Positions 61,487 through 64,000 of a stretch of 64,000 nucleotides of DNA are shown one piece after another. Numbering within the stretch: the stretch's first letter is position 1; each line of letters begins with the position of its first letter. Origin of the DNA: Bacteroides sp. M10 (GTDB lineage Bacteria; Bacteroidota; Bacteroidia; Bacteroidales; Bacteroidaceae); the NCBI RefSeq assembly GCF_014334015.1, contig NZ_CP060488.1:6681935-6745934 (forward strand). The letters are read 5' to 3'. The translations under genes were made by a program, and so were the position numbers. Under the pieces are notes generated by a model, which searched no databases, was not told the origin of the DNA, and was given only the letters and a program-made list of their open reading frames with translations.

Positions 61487-62746
61487 ATGAAACTGAATAG
61501 ACCGTACATATTATACATATTTATTTGCCTCTGGCTACTTTTTCTACCCTCATGTACCAACCACTTATGGGGGAAGGATTTCGTAGTAGTTATTGACGCC
61601 GGACATGGTGGACATGATCCTGGTGCTATAGGCAAAATCTCGAAAGAGAAAAATATCAATTTGAACGTTGCCTTGAAAGTGGGGAATCTGATTAAAAGGA
61701 ATTGCGATGACGTCAAAGTGATTTACACCCGTAGCAAAGATATATTCATCCCTTTGGACCGACGCGCAGAAATTGCGAACAACGCGAAGGCTGATCTCTT
61801 TATTTCCATTCACACCAACGCACTGGCTAACAACCGTACCGCAAAAGGTGCTTCAACCTGGACACTGGGTTTGGCCAAATCAGACGCTAATCTGGAAGTT
61901 GCCAAGCGAGAGAACTCCGTAATCCTCTACGAAAGCGACTATAAAACAAGATATGCCGGTTTCAACCCGAACTCTGCCGAGTCATATATTATATTTGAAT
62001 TCATGCAAGATAAATATATGGAGCAGAGTGTACACCTGGCTTCGCTGATGCAGAAACAATTTCGCCAAACCTGTAAACGGGCAGACCGGGGAGTGCATCA
62101 AGCAGGATTCCTCGTCTTAAAAGCAAGTGCGATGCCAAGCATTCTAATAGAATTGGGATTTATTTCTACTCCGGAAGAAGAACGCTATCTGAATTCCGAA
62201 GAAGGGGCCGGAAGTATGGCCAAAGGTATTTACCGGGCTTTCCTGAATTACAAACGAGAACATGAGTTACGCCTTACGGGAGTCAGCAAAACGATTATCC
62301 CAACCGAGCAGGAAGAAGACAACGCCCCGGAAATTGCCCAAAAGGATACTGAAAGCATAAACACAGCTCCTCAACAGCAAGAATTACTAGCCGAAGCAAA
62401 AACCAAACCAACTGCAACAGCAAAAACAGCACCAAAGCGTCCAATTGTTGCAGAAAGCGCAACCAATGACAGTGAAATTACGTTTAAGATACAGATACTC
62501 ACTGCTTCCAAACCTCTCGCCAAAAACGACAAACGGCTGAAAGGACTGAAAGACGTGGATTATTATAAGGAAGGGGGAATATACAAATACACGTATGGAG
62601 CCTCCACCGATTACAACAAAGTGTTGCGCACGAGGCGCACTATTACGGCTGAATTTAAGGATGCCTTCATCATCGCTTTCCGAAATGGAGAGAAAATGAA
62701 CATCAATGAAGCGATTGCCGAATTCAAGAAAAGAAAAAATAAATAA
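61487..62746 (+). CDS. N-acetylmuramoyl-L-alanine amidase (AmiC-type, zinc)
   Basis: Exported peptidoglycan amidase of 419 residues, needed for cell separation. After a signal or lipoprotein-like N-terminus (about 1-21; LFLPSC) the amidase_3 domain spans about 27-255: VVIDAGHGGHDPGAIGKI (first zinc His), an Asn/Glu pair in NLNVALKVGNLI, LFISIHTNA (second His), ILIELGFIS with its Glu. A linker follows, and the last 100 residues (ITFKIQILTASKPLAKNDKR onward) form a SPOR-like region. The -7 box TACATTTG (61464-61471) lies 16 bases before the ATG at 61487. Next gene 9 bases on. Confidence 0.93.
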   Translation: MKLNRPYILYIFICLWLLFLPSCTNHLWGKDFVVVIDAGHGGHDPGAIGKISKEKNINLNVALKVGNLIKRNCDDVKVIYTRSKDIFIPLDRRAEIANNAKADLFISIHTNALANNRTAKGASTWTLGLAKSDANLEVAKRENSVILYESDYKTRYAGFNPNSAESYIIFEFMQDKYMEQSVHLASLMQKQFRQTCKRADRGVHQAGFLVLKASAMPSILIELGFISTPEEERYLNSEEGAGSMAKGIYRAFLNYKREHELRLTGVSKTIIPTEQEEDNAPEIAQKDTESINTAPQQQELLAEAKTKPTATAKTAPKRPIVAESATNDSEITFKIQILTASKPLAKNDKRLKGLKDVDYYKEGGIYKYTYGASTDYNKVLRTRRTITAEFKDAFIIAFRNGEKMNINEAIAEFKKRKNK

Positions 62747-62755
62747 AAAGATAAA

Positions 62756-63649
62756 ATGAAGTACATTACAAAAGAAGTCAGAATAGGTATTGCAGGTATC
62801 GTTGCACTATGTGTGCTTATATATGGAATCAACTGGCTGAAAGGTATACACATGTTTCAGCCTTCCAGCTATTTCTATGCCAAATTTGAAAACGTAAACG
62901 GACTCACTAAATCAAGCCCGGTATTTGCCGACGGTGTCCGTGTAGGTATTGTACGTGACATCTATTATGATTATGTCAAACCCGGAAATGTGATTGTTGA
63001 AGTAGAACTGGACACTGAGTTGCGGATTCCTAAAGGAAGTACCGCCGAACTCGTATCCGAACTAATGGGAGGCGTACGTATGAATATTCTCCTGGCAAAC
63101 AACCCACGTGAAAAATATGCCGTAGGAGATACGATCCCCGGCACACTAAACAACGGAATGATGGAAAGCGCAGCACAACTGATACCGAAAGTGGAAGAGA
63201 TGCTGCCTAAGCTGGACTCTATCCTCATCTCCCTGAACAATATCTTAGGTGACAAGAGCATTCCTGCCACTCTGCACTCAATAGAAAAAACGACCGCCAA
63301 CCTGGCAGTAGTCAGTTCACAAGTGAAAGGACTAATGAGTAACGATATTCCTCAACTCACAAGTAAACTGAATACCATCGGAGACAACTTTGTGGTCATC
63401 AGCGGAAATTTGAAAGAAATAGATTATGCAGCCACTTTCAAAAAAATAGACGAAACACTGGCTAACGTAAAAATACTTACAGAGAAATTAAACAGCAAAG
63501 ATAACACGCTCGGTCTGCTCTTCAACGACCCGACTTTATACAATAATCTGAACGCTACAACAGAAAATGCAGCTAGCTTATTAGAGGACCTGAAAGAGCA
63601 CCCGAAACGATACGTTCACTTCTCATTATTCGGCAAGAAAGATAAGTAG
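62756..63649 (+). CDS. MCE-domain (MlaD-like) lipid transport protein
   Basis: Substrate-binding protein of an Mla-type phospholipid transport system, 297 residues. One N-terminal membrane helix (about 8-28; VRIGIAGIVALCVLIYGINW) anchors it; the MCE domain (about 35-120) has FENVNGLTKSSPVFADGVRV and MGGVRMNILLANNPREKYAV; the rest is helical (about 130-280), as in MlaD-like proteins that form hexamers. It starts nine bases after the amidase gene. No permease or ATPase partner (MlaE/MlaF) lies in this window; in Bacteroides they are often elsewhere. Confidence 0.92.
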   Translation: MKYITKEVRIGIAGIVALCVLIYGINWLKGIHMFQPSSYFYAKFENVNGLTKSSPVFADGVRVGIVRDIYYDYVKPGNVIVEVELDTELRIPKGSTAELVSELMGGVRMNILLANNPREKYAVGDTIPGTLNNGMMESAAQLIPKVEEMLPKLDSILISLNNILGDKSIPATLHSIEKTTANLAVVSSQVKGLMSNDIPQLTSKLNTIGDNFVVISGNLKEIDYAATFKKIDETLANVKILTEKLNSKDNTLGLLFNDPTLYNNLNATTENAASLLEDLKEHPKRYVHFSLFGKKDK

Positions 63650-63655
63650 CAAAAT

Positions 63656-63686
63656 CTTGTTATATAGATTTCATCTAAATAACAAG
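63656..63686 (+). terminator. Hairpin after the MCE gene
   Basis: CTTGTTAT (63656-63663) pairs with ATAACAAG (63679-63686), with TAGA/TCTA inside, seven bases after the stop. GGGGC follows instead of T-rich sequence, so termination may be weak. Confidence 0.5.
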
Positions 63687-64000
63687 GGGCTTTCAAAAGA
63701 AAGTAGATTGCTCTTCAAATGTCTATCTATAAACCGAAATAATATTCCCGTACAAACGTACAAAGATGAGAAAAAACGCTAATTTTAAGTATATAAGACA
63801 TTAATATACAGATACTTATAAAATCGCGAGAGAGGGTAAGCTGACTGTGTCCAACAACAAATGCATAAGTCATTGAAAGTAAACACATTATTGTTCGCAT
63901 GAAAAAAACAAGAAAAAACAGATTTGTTTTTTCCGAATAAGATTCCCAATTTTGCAAACGTAGAAGTTTTGCTTAATTAATAAATGTATTAAAAGTTACT
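63687..64000. other. AT-rich tail without a recognised gene
   Basis: I see no supported gene in these 314 bases. A short AT-rich inverted repeat (GAAAAAACA..TGTTTTTTC, about 63912-63933) is the only local structure noted. I looked for DnaA boxes (TTATNCACA) and found none. Confidence 0.5.

Noticed and set aside
63650..64000. Replication origin next to a possible dnaA
   Set aside because: AT-rich, but no DnaA boxes were found and no dnaA gene is visible inside the window.

Overview
This window is a stretch of Bacteroides chromosome, probably from the B. thetaiotaomicron/ovatus group; I cannot fix the species. The signs are many TAnnTTTG -7 boxes typical of Bacteroides promoters, SusC/SusD pairs, SusE-type and other lipoproteins with a Cys lipobox, the bifunctional fucose enzyme Fkp, cobalamin riboswitches, and Bacteroides-type small families (DUF3836, DUF4248, DUF3791/DUF3990, HU-like proteins).

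Layout. 1-7391: two cobalamin/corrinoid ABC uptake gene sets, divergently arranged, with one cobalamin riboswitch on each strand; the plus-strand riboswitch precedes an AspT/YidE-type membrane transporter. 7461-9489: a MATE exporter and a Crp/Fnr-like regulator. 9492-25184: a nine-gene minus-strand mannan/mannose utilization locus (mannose-6-phosphate isomerase-like protein, ROK kinase, SusC, SusD, SusE, two GH76, GH92, MFS sugar permease) with a divergent GntR/UTRA regulator. Surface endo-mannanases, SusCD import, exo-mannosidase, inner-membrane transport, phosphorylation and isomerization can be read as one path to fructose-6-phosphate.

25304-38562 is an accessory region. It holds a regulator with RNA polymerase subunit-like motifs preceded by a structured small RNA (6S-like architecture, with mutually exclusive hairpins next to the terminator); a phosphosignalling operon of two TerY-like VWA proteins, a transmembrane PP2C phosphatase and a membrane-anchored Ser/Thr kinase (a TerY-P type triad); a TIR-formylglycine-generating-enzyme fusion directly behind it; a DUF3836 secreted protein; decayed genes (S66 peptidase tail, HTH antitoxin, GNAT toxin); two HU-like proteins with an identical upstream promoter element; and a DUF3791/DUF3990/DUF3791 module. 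The VWA/PP2C/kinase/TIR-FGE cluster is the best candidate for an undescribed defence or stress system.

38695-64000 is mostly core: MATE, lysS, gpsA, pgi, lipoproteins, a HAD hydrolase, fkp, a BRO-type gene beside tRNA-Arg(CCG), asnA, ung, lptD, an HD protein, a NamZ-like DUF1343 protein, a TPM protein, small enzymes, a bile-acid-symporter-family transporter, an N-acetylmuramoyl-L-alanine amidase and an MCE/MlaD protein. Family calls rest on reading the sequence, not on database searches.
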